Positions 1 to 8,452 of a DNA stretch of 64,000 bases are shown in pieces. A program made the position numbers and the translations under genes. This DNA comes from Flammeovirgaceae bacterium UBA5008 (GTDB lineage Bacteria > Bacteroidota > Bacteroidia > Cytophagales > Cyclobacteriaceae). Location: the NCBI GenBank assembly GCA_002398365.1, contig DGYK01000063.1, forward strand, positions 19,904-83,903, written 5' to 3'. Under the pieces are notes generated by a model. It was not told the origin of the DNA and ran no database searches. It was given only the letters and a program-made list of their open reading frames with translations. The first letter of the stretch is position 1; every line of letters starts with the position of its first letter.

Positions 1-453
1 GCTGCGGCCATTGCAACCATTCAAGAGATGAAAGAAAAAAATGTAGCTGCTGCCTTAGCTGCGAAAGGAAAAGTATTAAAGGACGGCTATAATCAGATTG
101 CTAAAAAAAATAATCTGAGTGCATTCACTACTTGTCAGGGATTTGATTGCCGAACGATTATTACGTTTAATACATCTGCCGGAGATCCATTGATTCTGAA
201 ATCATTTGTACAACAAGAAATGATTAAGCGGGGAATTTTGTGGGGTGGCTTCCACAATGTTTGTTTCACGCATTCGGAAGATGATTTGAACCAAACACTC
301 AAAGCGTATGATGAGGTGTTGTCGTTACTTGCAGAAGCCCTTCAAAAAGGAAATATCGAATCGATGCTTCTTGGCAAGCCAGTGGTGGCCGTCTTCCGCA
401 AAGTGGGCAACGTACAAAAAGCATTTAGTGAAAAAGAACTTCAGGTAAAATAA
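1..453 (+). CDS. Class III aminotransferase (glutamate-1-semialdehyde aminomutase-like), 3' part only
   Basis: The frame is open from base 1, so the start codon, the PLP lysine and most of the enzyme lie outside the window. The visible 150 residues look like the C-terminal small domain of a fold-type I, PLP-dependent class III aminotransferase of the glutamate-1-semialdehyde aminomutase type, with the conserved stretch GILWGGFHNVCFTHSEDDL near the end. The stop overlaps the next ATG (TAATG), so the two are translationally coupled. Because an SDR, a KdsC-type phosphatase and a NeuB-type synthase follow, I infer a role in making an amino sugar precursor of a nonulosonic acid rather than in haem synthesis. 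The substrate is not readable from this fragment. Confidence 0.72.
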   Translation, partial: AAAIATIQEMKEKNVAAALAAKGKVLKDGYNQIAKKNNLSAFTTCQGFDCRTIITFNTSAGDPLILKSFVQQEMIKRGILWGGFHNVCFTHSEDDLNQTLKAYDEVLSLLAEALQKGNIESMLLGKPVVAVFRKVGNVQKAFSEKELQVK

Positions 454-1256
454 TGGAACTGTTCTCATTAAAAGATAAAGTCGCTATCGTAACAGGTGCG
501 TGTGGGCTGCTAGGCAAAAAACATAGCGAAGCATTAGCTGAAGCTGGTGCGCATGTGGTTGTTGCCGATGTGGATGGAAAGCTGGCCTTTGAATTTGCGC
601 AGTCGCTTGGCAGCAATCATCTCGGCATCGGATTGGATGTTACTAATGAGGCTTTGATTCGTTCAGCTAAAGAGGAAGTCGTTAAAAAGTATGGTCGAAT
701 TGATGTGCTGGTGAATAATGCCGCCATCAACGACATGTTTGAAAACCCCATTGCTGCACTCGAACAATCACAATTTGAAAATTATCCACTTCATCTTTGG
801 CAGCGATCGCTCGATGTGAATATGACCGGAGTTTTTCTCTGTAGTCAGGTTTTCGGAACGGTCATGGCCGAAGCAGGAAGTGGCAGTATCATCAACATTG
901 CTTCTACTTACGCCATTATGGCTCCTGATCAAAAACTATATCGCAGCGAAGCAGGCGAACAAACTTTTTATAAATCAGCAGCTTACCCTAGCACGAAAGG
1001 TGCGGTGTTGGGCTTCACCAAATTTCTTGCTTCTTACTGGGGAAACAAAGGCGTGCGCGTCAATGCGCTTTCTCCAGGTGGCGTAGAAAATGGACAAGAT
1101 ACTTTCTTCATCAAAAATTATAGCGAACGCACACCATTGGGACGGATGGCTGACCGCTCCGATTACCAAGGCGCTATTGTATTCTTAGCGAGTGATGCTT
1201 CTCGTTATATGACGGGCGCAAATCTGGTAGTGGACGGAGGGTGGACCATCATTTAG
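453..1256 (+). CDS. Short-chain dehydrogenase/reductase in nonulosonic-acid operon
   Basis: Classical SDR of 267 residues with a Rossmann glycine motif near residue 15 (TGACGLLG), the NNA segment near 88-90 and the catalytic pair Y178/K182 in YPSTK. The C-terminus ends in the usual VVDGGW. SDRs of this type oxidise or reduce sugar or nucleotide-sugar hydroxyls with NAD(P). Similar SDRs occur in flagellin-glycan loci next to neuB genes (PtmA-like), which fits this setting. The ATG overlaps the preceding stop by one base, and the phosphatase follows after 36 bases. The exact substrate is an open question; the SDR assignment itself is firm. Confidence 0.85.
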   Translation: MELFSLKDKVAIVTGACGLLGKKHSEALAEAGAHVVVADVDGKLAFEFAQSLGSNHLGIGLDVTNEALIRSAKEEVVKKYGRIDVLVNNAAINDMFENPIAALEQSQFENYPLHLWQRSLDVNMTGVFLCSQVFGTVMAEAGSGSIINIASTYAIMAPDQKLYRSEAGEQTFYKSAAYPSTKGAVLGFTKFLASYWGNKGVRVNALSPGGVENGQDTFFIKNYSERTPLGRMADRSDYQGAIVFLASDASRYMTGANLVVDGGWTII

Positions 1257-1292
1257 ATGTGAGAATTGAGATTAGAGATTAAATACAACAAA

Positions 1293-1802
1293 ATGTCGAT
1301 TGACGAAATTAAAAGAAGAGCAAATAAAATCAAGTTGATGATAACTGATGTGGATGGCGTACTCACCGATAATGGCGTGTACTACTCCGGCAATGGTGAA
1401 GAGTTAAAACGTTTTTCGTTTCGCGATGGAATGGGTGTGGAGCGCTTGCGCAAAATTGCTTCCATCGAAACGAGCATCATCACCCGCGAAGATTCGCTTC
1501 CTGTTTTTAAACGCGCTGAGAAATTAAAAATAAAAGAACTGCACATGGGTGTGCAAGATAAAGCTCAACGTCTCCAAGAAATCATGGAGCGCATCCAAAT
1601 TTCAAAAGAAGAAATTGCTTACATCGGAGATGATATCAACGATGAAGAAATTATGCAGCAAGTTGGATTGTGCGCTTGTCCGGCTGATGCGATGAGCTTT
1701 GCCAGGCGCGTTGCCCACTACGTTTGCACTACTAATGGCGGACACGGTGCTTTCCGCGAGTTTGCCGAACTAATTATTAACAGCAAAATAAATCTAAACT
1801 AA
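1293..1802 (+). CDS. HAD phosphatase, KdsC/KDN-9-phosphate phosphatase type (C0 subclass)
   Basis: Capless HAD phosphatase of 169 residues. Motif I is DVDGVLTD with nucleophile D19 and acid/base D21, and motif IV is GDDINDEE near 115-122. The C0 subclass (KdsC, and the Bacteroides KDN-9-phosphate phosphatase) forms tetramers and removes phosphate from 8- or 9-carbon keto-sugar acid phosphates. The adjacent NeuB-type synthase suggests the pair works in sequence: condensation with PEP, then dephosphorylation. I start at the ATG at 1293. A TTG nine codons upstream (1266) stays open but adds only a non-conserved lysine/asparagine-rich leader. Confidence 0.85.
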   Translation: MSIDEIKRRANKIKLMITDVDGVLTDNGVYYSGNGEELKRFSFRDGMGVERLRKIASIETSIITREDSLPVFKRAEKLKIKELHMGVQDKAQRLQEIMERIQISKEEIAYIGDDINDEEIMQQVGLCACPADAMSFARRVAHYVCTTNGGHGAFREFAELIINSKINLN

Positions 1803-1815
1803 AAATTTTACGATT

Positions 1816-2706
1816 ATGAATCATGTCGCGTTGAGTAACGGAAGAAAGATAGGCGCAGGTCATCCTGTCTATATCATTGCAGAAATTGGTATCAATCACA
1901 ATGGCTCTGTTGACATCGCCAAAAAGTTGATTGATTGGGCTAGCATTGCCGGATGCGATGCGGTGAAGTTTCAAAAAAGAACTCCTGAATTGTGTGTTCC
2001 CAAAGATCAGTGGGACAAACCGCGTCAAACTCCTTGGGGCACGATGAGCTATATCGACTACAAACGTAAAACTGAATTCGGAAAAGCGGAGTTCGAAGAA
2101 ATTGATTTGTATTGTGCACAAAAGAAAATTGATTGGTTTGCGTCTGCCTGGGATGAACCTTCGGTAGATTTTCTAGAGCAATTCAATCCGGTCATGTACA
2201 AGCTAGCCTCTGCAAGCCTAACCGATTTCGATTTGATTAAAAAAGTGTTGACCACGGGTCGTCCGCTCATGTTATCAACCGGCATGTCTACCGAAATGGA
2301 AATTGAAGATGCCATCGACTTAACCGGAACGCGCAATGTGATGGTGGCTCACTCAACTTCAGCATATCCTTGTGATCCTGCTCAATTGAATTTGAACATG
2401 ATCCGCACACTCATCAACAAATTTGATTTACCGATTGGTTACTCCGGCCACGAAACCGGTCTCGCTCCCACGCTGGCAGCAGTTTCTTTGGGTGCCACTT
2501 TCGTGGAGCGTCATGTTACACTCGACCGTGCTATGTGGGGATCTGATCACGCTGCTTCCGTAGAGCCGCAAGGCATCGTGAAGCTCGTTCGTGATATCCG
2601 CGACATCGAGAAAAGTTTAGGCGATGGCGTAAAGCGAGTGTATGAAAGCGAACTAGAACCAATGAAGCGTTTGAGAAGAGTCATTAATCAAACCGTAACA
2701 GCTTAG
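1816..2706 (+). CDS. NeuB-family nonulosonate (sialic acid/KDN-type) synthase without SAF domain
   Basis: TIM-barrel PEP-dependent synthase of 296 residues. It shows the family landmarks AEIGINHNG (about 22-30), KFQKR, LSTGMS, HSTSAYP and IGYSGHE, and ends soon after the barrel. Usual NeuB proteins are about 340-350 residues with a C-terminal SAF (antifreeze-like) domain; that domain is missing here and no frameshift or remnant follows. The enzyme should condense PEP with a mannose-type sugar or its 6-phosphate. A KdsC-type phosphatase 13 bases upstream favours the phosphorylated (9-phosphate, KDN-like) route, as in Bacteroides thetaiotaomicron. No CMP-sugar synthetase is visible; it may be upstream of the window. 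Confidence 0.87.
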   Translation: MNHVALSNGRKIGAGHPVYIIAEIGINHNGSVDIAKKLIDWASIAGCDAVKFQKRTPELCVPKDQWDKPRQTPWGTMSYIDYKRKTEFGKAEFEEIDLYCAQKKIDWFASAWDEPSVDFLEQFNPVMYKLASASLTDFDLIKKVLTTGRPLMLSTGMSTEMEIEDAIDLTGTRNVMVAHSTSAYPCDPAQLNLNMIRTLINKFDLPIGYSGHETGLAPTLAAVSLGATFVERHVTLDRAMWGSDHAASVEPQGIVKLVRDIRDIEKSLGDGVKRVYESELEPMKRLRRVINQTVTA

Positions 2707-2738
2707 AGGGGTTACCACATTGGTGCCGAGGAATTTTC

Positions 2739-2766
2739 TCTTAGTGCCTTTGTGTCTCAGTGGCAA
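2739..2766 (+). repeat. Intergenic sequence of the 'TTTGTGTCTCAGTGGC' kind
   Basis: The gap between the NeuB gene and the next ORF contains CTTAGTGCCTTTGTGTCTCAG followed by TGGC. Near-identical TTTGTG/CTCTGTG/GTGGC strings are common in intergenic DNA of many environmental bacteria (from memory). It also creates a GTG that could serve as an upstream start for the next gene. I found no second copy in this window. Confidence 0.35.
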
Positions 2767-2769
2767 AAG

Positions 2770-3657
2770 ATGAAAGCAGAGACCATTACATTTTTGATTT
2801 TAATTTCCTCAGCAGCTACCATCATCTGGCTGGAGCGAAAGTATCCCTATACCAAAGGTCTGCCCTTTTTCCGTGAAGGATTTTGGGTAGACTTGGTTTG
2901 GTATACATTAATTCAAAGTTTCTTTTTGAAGATTCTCATCTTCGACTATATCATTCTACCAATCGATCAGCGGTTCTCGCTATCCCCATTGAAACTGATC
3001 TCAGATTGGCCTGTTGCAGTACAAGTTTTGTTTTTTTTAATCACGCATGACTTCTACATCTACTGGTTTCATCGGTGGCAACACAATTCAAAAATTTTAT
3101 GGCGCACACACGAAGCACATCATTCAGTCAAAGAAGTAGATTGGATTGCTGGTTCACGATCTCATGTATTAGAAATCATCATCAATCAAACTATTGAATT
3201 CGCTCCGATCATTTTACTGGGTGCAGATCCAATGGTCGTTCCAATCAAAGCATGCATCGATGCAGTGTGGGGCATGTACATTCATTCGAATATCAATGTC
3301 CGTTCAGGCAAGTGGCAATATTTTATCAACGGCCCTGAAATGCACCAGTGGCATCATGCTGAAACGGTAGAAACCTATTTCGCCAATTATGCTACCAAGT
3401 TTGCGTTTTGGGATTGGCTATTTGGAACAGCGTATCTTCCCAACACAAAACCAAATGTATTCGGACTGCCTTACAAATACCCCAAAGACTATTTTTTACA
3501 ACATGCGTTTTCGGTAAAACGCTTTGATGAAGATGAGCTGAAAAAGAAAAAGGGTTGGCGCCAATATCTTGATCTACGTTTTTCAATCATGAAATGGCTT
3601 GCCGGACTATTTTCTGGTTCTGAAAAACGGAATTCAAAAACCGAAAGTGTAGCATAA
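2770..3657 (+). CDS. Sterol desaturase/fatty acid hydroxylase family membrane protein
   Basis: Integral membrane di-iron oxygenase family protein of about 295 residues. Histidine clusters typical of the superfamily are present: HDFYIYWFHRWQH, HEAHH and MHQWHH, separated by hydrophobic helices (an N-terminal helix and two or three more before and between clusters). Members hydroxylate or desaturate lipid substrates such as sterols, fatty acids or alkylglycerols at the inner membrane; the substrate here is unknown. I prefer the ATG at 2770 over a GTG at 2752, because the GTG lies in a widespread intergenic string. The stop overlaps the start of the SMR gene (TAATG), so the two are probably co-expressed. 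Confidence 0.82.
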   Translation: MKAETITFLILISSAATIIWLERKYPYTKGLPFFREGFWVDLVWYTLIQSFFLKILIFDYIILPIDQRFSLSPLKLISDWPVAVQVLFFLITHDFYIYWFHRWQHNSKILWRTHEAHHSVKEVDWIAGSRSHVLEIIINQTIEFAPIILLGADPMVVPIKACIDAVWGMYIHSNINVRSGKWQYFINGPEMHQWHHAETVETYFANYATKFAFWDWLFGTAYLPNTKPNVFGLPYKYPKDYFLQHAFSVKRFDEDELKKKKGWRQYLDLRFSIMKWLAGLFSGSEKRNSKTESVA

Positions 3658-4025
3658 TGCAGTGGTTGTATTTGATCATTGCTGCTCTTTTGGAAGTGGG
3701 TTGGATCTTCAGCTTAAAGAAATTCAGCTTCGTTGAATTAAAGAAAGTTTCATTTCAACTTGCCATCCATCAACCATTAACTACCTCCTTGTTACTCCTA
3801 CCGTTACTTGGGTATATTCTGTTTGGTTCAGGCAACATCTATTTTTTTTCGCTTGCCATGAAACAAATTCCTGCTTCTACTGCATTTGCGATTTGGATGG
3901 CATTAACACTAACAGGTGTTAAACTGGTCGAGATGACTATCGAAAAACAACCACTCCGAATGATTGAGTTACTCTTTCTTGGATTGATTCTCATCGGAAT
4001 TGTTGGATTGAAGGCAACAAACTGA
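3657..4025 (+). CDS. Small multidrug resistance (SMR)-type transporter
   Basis: A 122-residue, four-helix membrane protein. The first helix contains AALLEVGW, which places the essential membrane-embedded glutamate of SMR proteins (E14 in EmrE) at residue 17. Helix 3 ends in the usual ASTAFAIW segment. Length and topology match dual-topology SMR proton antiporters (EmrE, Gdx/SugE). Gdx-type members export guanidinium; sequence alone does not separate the subtypes here. It overlaps the oxygenase gene by one base and lies some 3.5 kb upstream of an arginase-family enzyme, which is suggestive of guanidino chemistry but is not a tight linkage. Confidence 0.8.
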   Translation: MQWLYLIIAALLEVGWIFSLKKFSFVELKKVSFQLAIHQPLTTSLLLLPLLGYILFGSGNIYFFSLAMKQIPASTAFAIWMALTLTGVKLVEMTIEKQPLRMIELLFLGLILIGIVGLKATN

Positions 4026-4093
4026 AGCTTTAATCAATCATAACGCTCCCTTCACGTTCAAGTAACAGTGCATACCGACCTTTGCAATGCAAC

Positions 4094-5023
4094 ATGAAGT
4101 TTCAACTGATCCTACTTATCAGTTTCATTTCTTTCAAGGTTGGCTTTTGTCAATCGCAGACTTCTTCACCTCCAGCCCAAATCAAAATTCTCTCCTGGAA
4201 TATTTACATGCTACCCGGTATGGTAAAGAAAGGTGGGAAAGTAGAGCGAGCAGCCGCCATCGGAAAAATTCTCAAAGAAAGTGACTACGATGTGATCGTC
4301 TTTCAGGAAGCTTTTCATCGCAGGGCTCGGAAAAAAATCTATCAGCAATTAAAAGATGCGTTTCCTTACCAAACCGGTCCGGCCAACCAACAACTCATTT
4401 CTTACAAAACGAACAGCGGCATCTGGATTTTCAGCAAGCATCCCATCGTAGCCTCGCAGTCCATCATATTTAAAAATCGCTCGGGCATTGATGCGTTTTC
4501 GCGGAAAGGCGGCCTCATTGCTGAGGTCATGATCAATCAAACTTTGGTACAAGTGGCAGGCACACATTTACAAAACTCCGGACAACCTTGGATTCGCCAA
4601 AGTCAATGTGTGGAATTCTACAATAGACTATTGAAGCCGATGCAGAAAGAAGGTGTGCCTCAAATTTTGTGTGGCGACTTTAACATTAATCGCAAAAAAG
4701 AGGAAGAGTACAATTTCATGCTTCAAACACTGCGAGCTACTGATGGCGAACTATGTGGCGAATGGAAATACACGTATGATCGCCAGCAAAACGATTTGCA
4801 TGTAGAAGCCGGACAAGAAAAAGATTTGATTGATTATATTCTGATTCGCGATTCAGAAAATCTTTTGGCCGGCTCGTCTCGTCAAATCAAAGTGATGCGC
4901 GATAAATGGCATCGACTACATGCGGATCTTTCAGATCATTTTGCATTAGAAGCAGAAATTCAGTTTGCACAACCAGCTCTTGTATCGCAATTGAATCAGG
5001 CAATCGGGCAATTCCACAAATAG
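4094..5023 (+). CDS. Secreted endonuclease/exonuclease/phosphatase-fold hydrolase (sphingomyelinase C-like)
   Basis: About 309 residues with an N-terminal signal peptide (MKFQLILLISFISFKVGFC). The mature part carries the metal-dependent EEP fold signature: LSWNIYMLPG, VFQEAF, a central HLQNSG, CGDFNIN and a C-terminal SDHFAL with the catalytic His. Spacing and the MLPG segment resemble bacterial neutral sphingomyelinases more than exonuclease III. It likely hydrolyses phosphodiesters in the periplasm or outside the cell; Bacteroidota make sphingolipids, so a lipid substrate is plausible but inferred. The ATG at 4094 is chosen because a TTG at 4082 would put non-hydrophobic residues before the signal peptide. 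Confidence 0.8.
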   Translation: MKFQLILLISFISFKVGFCQSQTSSPPAQIKILSWNIYMLPGMVKKGGKVERAAAIGKILKESDYDVIVFQEAFHRRARKKIYQQLKDAFPYQTGPANQQLISYKTNSGIWIFSKHPIVASQSIIFKNRSGIDAFSRKGGLIAEVMINQTLVQVAGTHLQNSGQPWIRQSQCVEFYNRLLKPMQKEGVPQILCGDFNINRKKEEEYNFMLQTLRATDGELCGEWKYTYDRQQNDLHVEAGQEKDLIDYILIRDSENLLAGSSRQIKVMRDKWHRLHADLSDHFALEAEIQFAQPALVSQLNQAIGQFHK

Positions 5024-5032
5024 GGATTTTTC

Positions 5033-5728
5033 CTAATTAATCTTCCTCAACTTCTCCAACTGCGTTTCTTTCACCTTCTTGATTTGCACAGCCGCATTCG
5101 CGATGGAATCTTGTGCTTTTTTATTATTCTCGATTTTAATTTTCAGGGCCGCGTTCTCTAGCTTATTCGCTTCTAATTCTTTCTCTAGCTTAATGCGCTC
5201 CAGTTCATTGTTGGCCAATTTGTTGGTCAGGTCTTTTCCCTGATTAATGAATCGAACGGATTGTTTATCAACTGCATCCAGCGCCTGTTGAGTTTCATCA
5301 ATCTGACCTTGTGCTTTTTCCCGGTTGAAGCGTACGCCAAATTCTTTTGCCATACGCTCCAATTGTTTGTTGATCATCTCCACATCTTTGCTATCCCATT
5401 CATTTGGTTTAATGCCCAGCCAGGCAGAAACCACATTCCCACTTTCAGTGATAAAAGCATAGATCGATTTTTTGGCATATACATTTCCATTGAAAACCGG
5501 ATCGGTAATCACTAATGGGTCTGAAGACAAAAACTTGATTTTGCCGACCTCTTTCAAATAGCGAGTCAATGAAGAGCTGACATCCGACTTTTTACCTTCC
5601 AGGTCTACTGCAAATCCATCAACATTCTCACCTTTCAGGCGTTGCTTTTGATTTTTCACTGTCACCGTTTGAGCATTCACTCCTATCCCAACCAAAAGAA
5701 AAAAAACAGCAACTCTAAACTTAATCAT
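5033..5728 (-). CDS. Secreted coiled-coil protein of unknown function
   Basis: 231 residues with a signal peptide ending at VNAQ. The first half is a mixed fold with no family I recognise. From about residue 125 to the end it is strongly charged and heptad-like (repeated NKLANNELERIKLEKELEA-type segments), predicting a long coiled coil. The protein would be periplasmic or attached to the envelope through partners. It converges on the EEP hydrolase with a 9-base gap and is divergent from the epimerase gene. Its function is not assignable from sequence. Confidence 0.7.
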   Translation of the reverse strand: MIKFRVAVFFLLVGIGVNAQTVTVKNQKQRLKGENVDGFAVDLEGKKSDVSSSLTRYLKEVGKIKFLSSDPLVITDPVFNGNVYAKKSIYAFITESGNVVSAWLGIKPNEWDSKDVEMINKQLERMAKEFGVRFNREKAQGQIDETQQALDAVDKQSVRFINQGKDLTNKLANNELERIKLEKELEANKLENAALKIKIENNKKAQDSIANAAVQIKKVKETQLEKLRKIN

Positions 5729-5783
5729 ATGGGTTATGTTATTTTGACAATACTTTCTTTAATCGGCTTCAAAACTACAAATA

Positions 5784-6698
5784 ATGCGCCACAAAATTTT
5801 AATCACCGGTGCCAGCGGTTTGGTAGGCACCCAACTTTCACAGTTACTCCTGCAAAAAGGCTATGAAGTAGTGCAGTTAGGTCGAAGTAAAAAGGCGGGC
5901 AACATTCCATCATTCGTTTGGAATGTGGAAAAGCAAGAGATCGATACCCAAGCACTGGAAGGTGTGGACACGATTGTGCATCTGGCCGGTGCCGGCATTG
6001 CCGACAAACGATGGAACGAGGCGCGCAAAAAGGAAATCCTGGAAAGCCGTACCCACTCAACCCGACTATTATTTAATACACTCAAACAAACACCGCATCA
6101 GATAAAGAATTTCATCTCAGCTTCTGCCATCGGTTACTATGGGTTTGAGGAAACCAACGATGTATTTACAGAGGAAAGCAACGCAGGGAAAGATTATCTG
6201 GCCGATGTCACGAAGCAATGGGAAGCCGAAGCGGATCAAATGACCACGCTCGGCATACGGCTGGTGAAAATTCGCATCGGGATTGTGTTGAGCGAAAAAG
6301 GCGGAGCTCTGGCAGAAATGGCCAAGCCGGTTCAATGGGGTGTGGGTTCTCCACTCGGCAGTGGCAAGCAATGCCTGAGTTGGATTCACATTGATGATTT
6401 GTGCGCCCTGTTTGCTAAAGCCATTGAAGATACCCGGTGGCAAGGCGCCTACAATGGCGTGGGAAAAACCTGGGCCACCAATGCCGAATTGACGAAAGTA
6501 ATCGCCAAGGTTTTGCATCGTCCGTTGTGGTTGCCTGCGGTGCCATCGTTCGTTTTAAAAATTATTCTGGGTGAAATGGCTTCGCTCGTTCTCACCGGAA
6601 GCAAAGTATCGAATGCAAAAGTAGAGCGAAGTGGTTTTACTTACGCTTTCACCGATCTGGAAAAAGCAGTGACTGATCTACTTGGGAAAAATAATTGA
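5784..6698 (+). CDS. TIGR01777/YfcH-type NAD(P)-binding epimerase-like protein
   Basis: 304-residue extended SDR. An N-terminal TGASGLVG dinucleotide-binding loop is followed by VHLAGAGIADKRW (the family hallmark at about 70-80), SASAIGYYG with the catalytic tyrosine region, and the C-terminal DUF1731-like tail. Family members (E. coli YfcH, human SDR39U1) bind NADP, but their reaction is not established. The gene is divergent from the coiled-coil protein with a 55-base gap. Family assignment is firm, function unknown. Confidence 0.88.
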   Translation: MRHKILITGASGLVGTQLSQLLLQKGYEVVQLGRSKKAGNIPSFVWNVEKQEIDTQALEGVDTIVHLAGAGIADKRWNEARKKEILESRTHSTRLLFNTLKQTPHQIKNFISASAIGYYGFEETNDVFTEESNAGKDYLADVTKQWEAEADQMTTLGIRLVKIRIGIVLSEKGGALAEMAKPVQWGVGSPLGSGKQCLSWIHIDDLCALFAKAIEDTRWQGAYNGVGKTWATNAELTKVIAKVLHRPLWLPAVPSFVLKIILGEMASLVLTGSKVSNAKVERSGFTYAFTDLEKAVTDLLGKNN

Positions 6699-6804
6699 AC
6701 AGCTTTCTCTGCTTCTAAGGAAGGTGTGGCATCATGAGTCACCACTGCTTTGTATGCATTGTTTTATTTTTTTCTAACTTGTCCGGCAATTAATAATTTG
6801 GACT

Positions 6805-7563
6805 ATGTGTGCAAAACAGAAAAATGGAAAAAAAGTGAAAGAAGTGAGCACGTTGCCACTGGAAGAAGAGCATCGCATTCGTAAAGCATTTAAAGATAAA
6901 GATTGGGCAGAGATCAAGAGTTCCGACTCGTGGGTGATCTTTAAAGTGATGAGCGAGTTTGTGGAAGGTTTTGAAAAAATGGCGAAGATCGGACCTTGTG
7001 TTACCATTTTCGGTTCGGCACGTGTCAAACCCAACAATCCCTATTATAAGATTGCCGAAAACATTGCTGAACAATTGGTTCATCAGGGCTACGGTGTAAT
7101 AACCGGTGGTGGTCCCGGAATTATGGAAGCCGGAAATAAAGGTGCACACAAAGCCGGAGGAAAATCCGTTGGTCTCAACATCTATTTGCCTCACGAGCAA
7201 AAGGGAAACATTTACATCGATCCGGATAAGTTGATCACCTTTGATTACTTCTTTGTGCGCAAAGTAATCTTTGTAAAATATTCACAAGGCTTCATCGTAA
7301 TGCCCGGTGGCTTCGGTACCATTGACGAGTTGAGCGAAGCACTTACACTCATTCAAACAAAAAAGATCGGGCGCTTTCCCATCGTACTCGTTGGTAAAAA
7401 ATTCTGGGCTGGTATGATCGATTGGATCAAAAAAGTATTGGTGACCGAAAAAATGATCAGCAAAGAGGACTTGGATCTATTTAGTTTAGTAGATACTCCT
7501 GAAGAAGCTGTAAAAGCCATTGACGACTTCTACACCAAATATCTACTCTCTCCCAACTTCTAA
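6805..7563 (+). CDS. LOG-family nucleoside monophosphate phosphoribohydrolase (TIGR00730)
   Basis: 252 residues with the family signature PGGFGTIDE and an upstream GGGPGIMEAGNKGA loop, both part of the nucleotide-binding Rossmann-like fold. Characterised members cleave the N-glycosidic bond of nucleoside 5'-monophosphates (LOG cytokinin activation; PpnN in E. coli degrades purine and pyrimidine monophosphates). The first 60 residues are a charged, lysine-rich extension. The stop overlaps the start of the ureohydrolase gene (TAATG), so the pair is coupled. Confidence 0.88.
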   Translation: MCAKQKNGKKVKEVSTLPLEEEHRIRKAFKDKDWAEIKSSDSWVIFKVMSEFVEGFEKMAKIGPCVTIFGSARVKPNNPYYKIAENIAEQLVHQGYGVITGGGPGIMEAGNKGAHKAGGKSVGLNIYLPHEQKGNIYIDPDKLITFDYFFVRKVIFVKYSQGFIVMPGGFGTIDELSEALTLIQTKKIGRFPIVLVGKKFWAGMIDWIKKVLVTEKMISKEDLDLFSLVDTPEEAVKAIDDFYTKYLLSPNF

Positions 7564-8363
7564 TGATCAGTGTACTCGGCATTCCTTTCGATGCGAACTC
7601 TTCTTTCCTAAGAGGAGCGGCATTAGCCCCTGCACGCATCCGCTTAATGGATACCGAAGGATCAGCCAATTCATTTTCGGAATTGGGAAGCGAAATCAAA
7701 GCGGGACATAGATATCACGACTTGGGCGATTTGAAATTTGAGAGTGCTGATCCTGCCAAAGCATTTAGTGTCATTAAAAATGCCGTTGCTCAAGAGCTGG
7801 CTTCTCACCATAAAGTTTTGTCGCTGGGAGGCGATCACTCTGTGTCGTATCCGATTATCGATGCATACTCCGAGCACTATCCAAATTTGCATGTGCTTCA
7901 TTTGGATGCACACACCGATCTATACGATAATTTTGAAAACAATCCCTATTCACATGCTTCACCTTTTGCACGTCTCTTAGAAAAAGGAAAAGTGCAATCG
8001 CTCACGCAAGTAGGCATTCGCACGTTGACCCGCGATCAACGCGAACAAGCCAAACGTTTTCAGGTGAAGATCATTGAGATGAAAGATTTCAACTTTGATT
8101 TTGTTAGCCACTTGAAAGGTCCGCTCTATATTTCATTGGATTTGGATGTACTCGATCCGGCTTTCGCCCCGGGCGTATCGCATCACGAACCGGGTGGCAT
8201 GTCTGTCCGCGAGTTGATTCAGATCATTCATCAAATCAACGTGCCTGTGGTAGGTGCCGATATAGTAGAATACAACCCTATTCGCGATCATCAAAATATG
8301 ACGGCTATGGTGGGATATAAAATGATGAAGGAACTAATTCACGCGCTAACGGTATCATATTGA
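7563..8363 (+). CDS. Arginase/agmatinase-family ureohydrolase
   Basis: 266 residues with all manganese-binding motifs: GGDHS, DAHTDLYD and SLDLDVLDP, followed by APGVSHHEPGGM. Such enzymes hydrolyse a guanidino or formimidoyl group, releasing urea or formamide (arginase, agmatinase, formimidoylglutamase, guanidinobutyrase). The SHHEPGG segment differs from the GTGTPEPGG of canonical agmatinases, so I leave the substrate open. Translation is probably coupled to the preceding LOG gene through TAATG. Confidence 0.85.
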   Translation: MISVLGIPFDANSSFLRGAALAPARIRLMDTEGSANSFSELGSEIKAGHRYHDLGDLKFESADPAKAFSVIKNAVAQELASHHKVLSLGGDHSVSYPIIDAYSEHYPNLHVLHLDAHTDLYDNFENNPYSHASPFARLLEKGKVQSLTQVGIRTLTRDQREQAKRFQVKIIEMKDFNFDFVSHLKGPLYISLDLDVLDPAFAPGVSHHEPGGMSVRELIQIIHQINVPVVGADIVEYNPIRDHQNMTAMVGYKMMKELIHALTVSY

Positions 8364-8399
8364 ACTTTTTCTAACAACCGATTGTCGTGCAGAGGATAC

Positions 8400-8427
8400 T
8401 TTGCTGAACATCCAAATCGTAACTTTG
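8400..8427 (+). promoter_or_regulatory. Candidate housekeeping promoter for the arsenosugar operon
   Basis: TTG (8401-8403), a 16-base spacer and TAACTTTG (8420-8427), which matches the TAnnTTTG -7 element of Bacteroidota. The spacer is shorter than the usual 19-21, so the -33 box is weak. It lies 25 bases upstream of the CMD-protein ATG. No ArsR-like regulator gene is adjacent. Confidence 0.45.
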
Positions 8428-8452
8428 TTTTTACTGCACTAAACCTACTAAC

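Noticed and set aside
7520..7711. Small plus-strand frame across the LOG and ureohydrolase junction
   Set aside because: Overlaps two coupled conserved genes in another frame; no family, no start signal.
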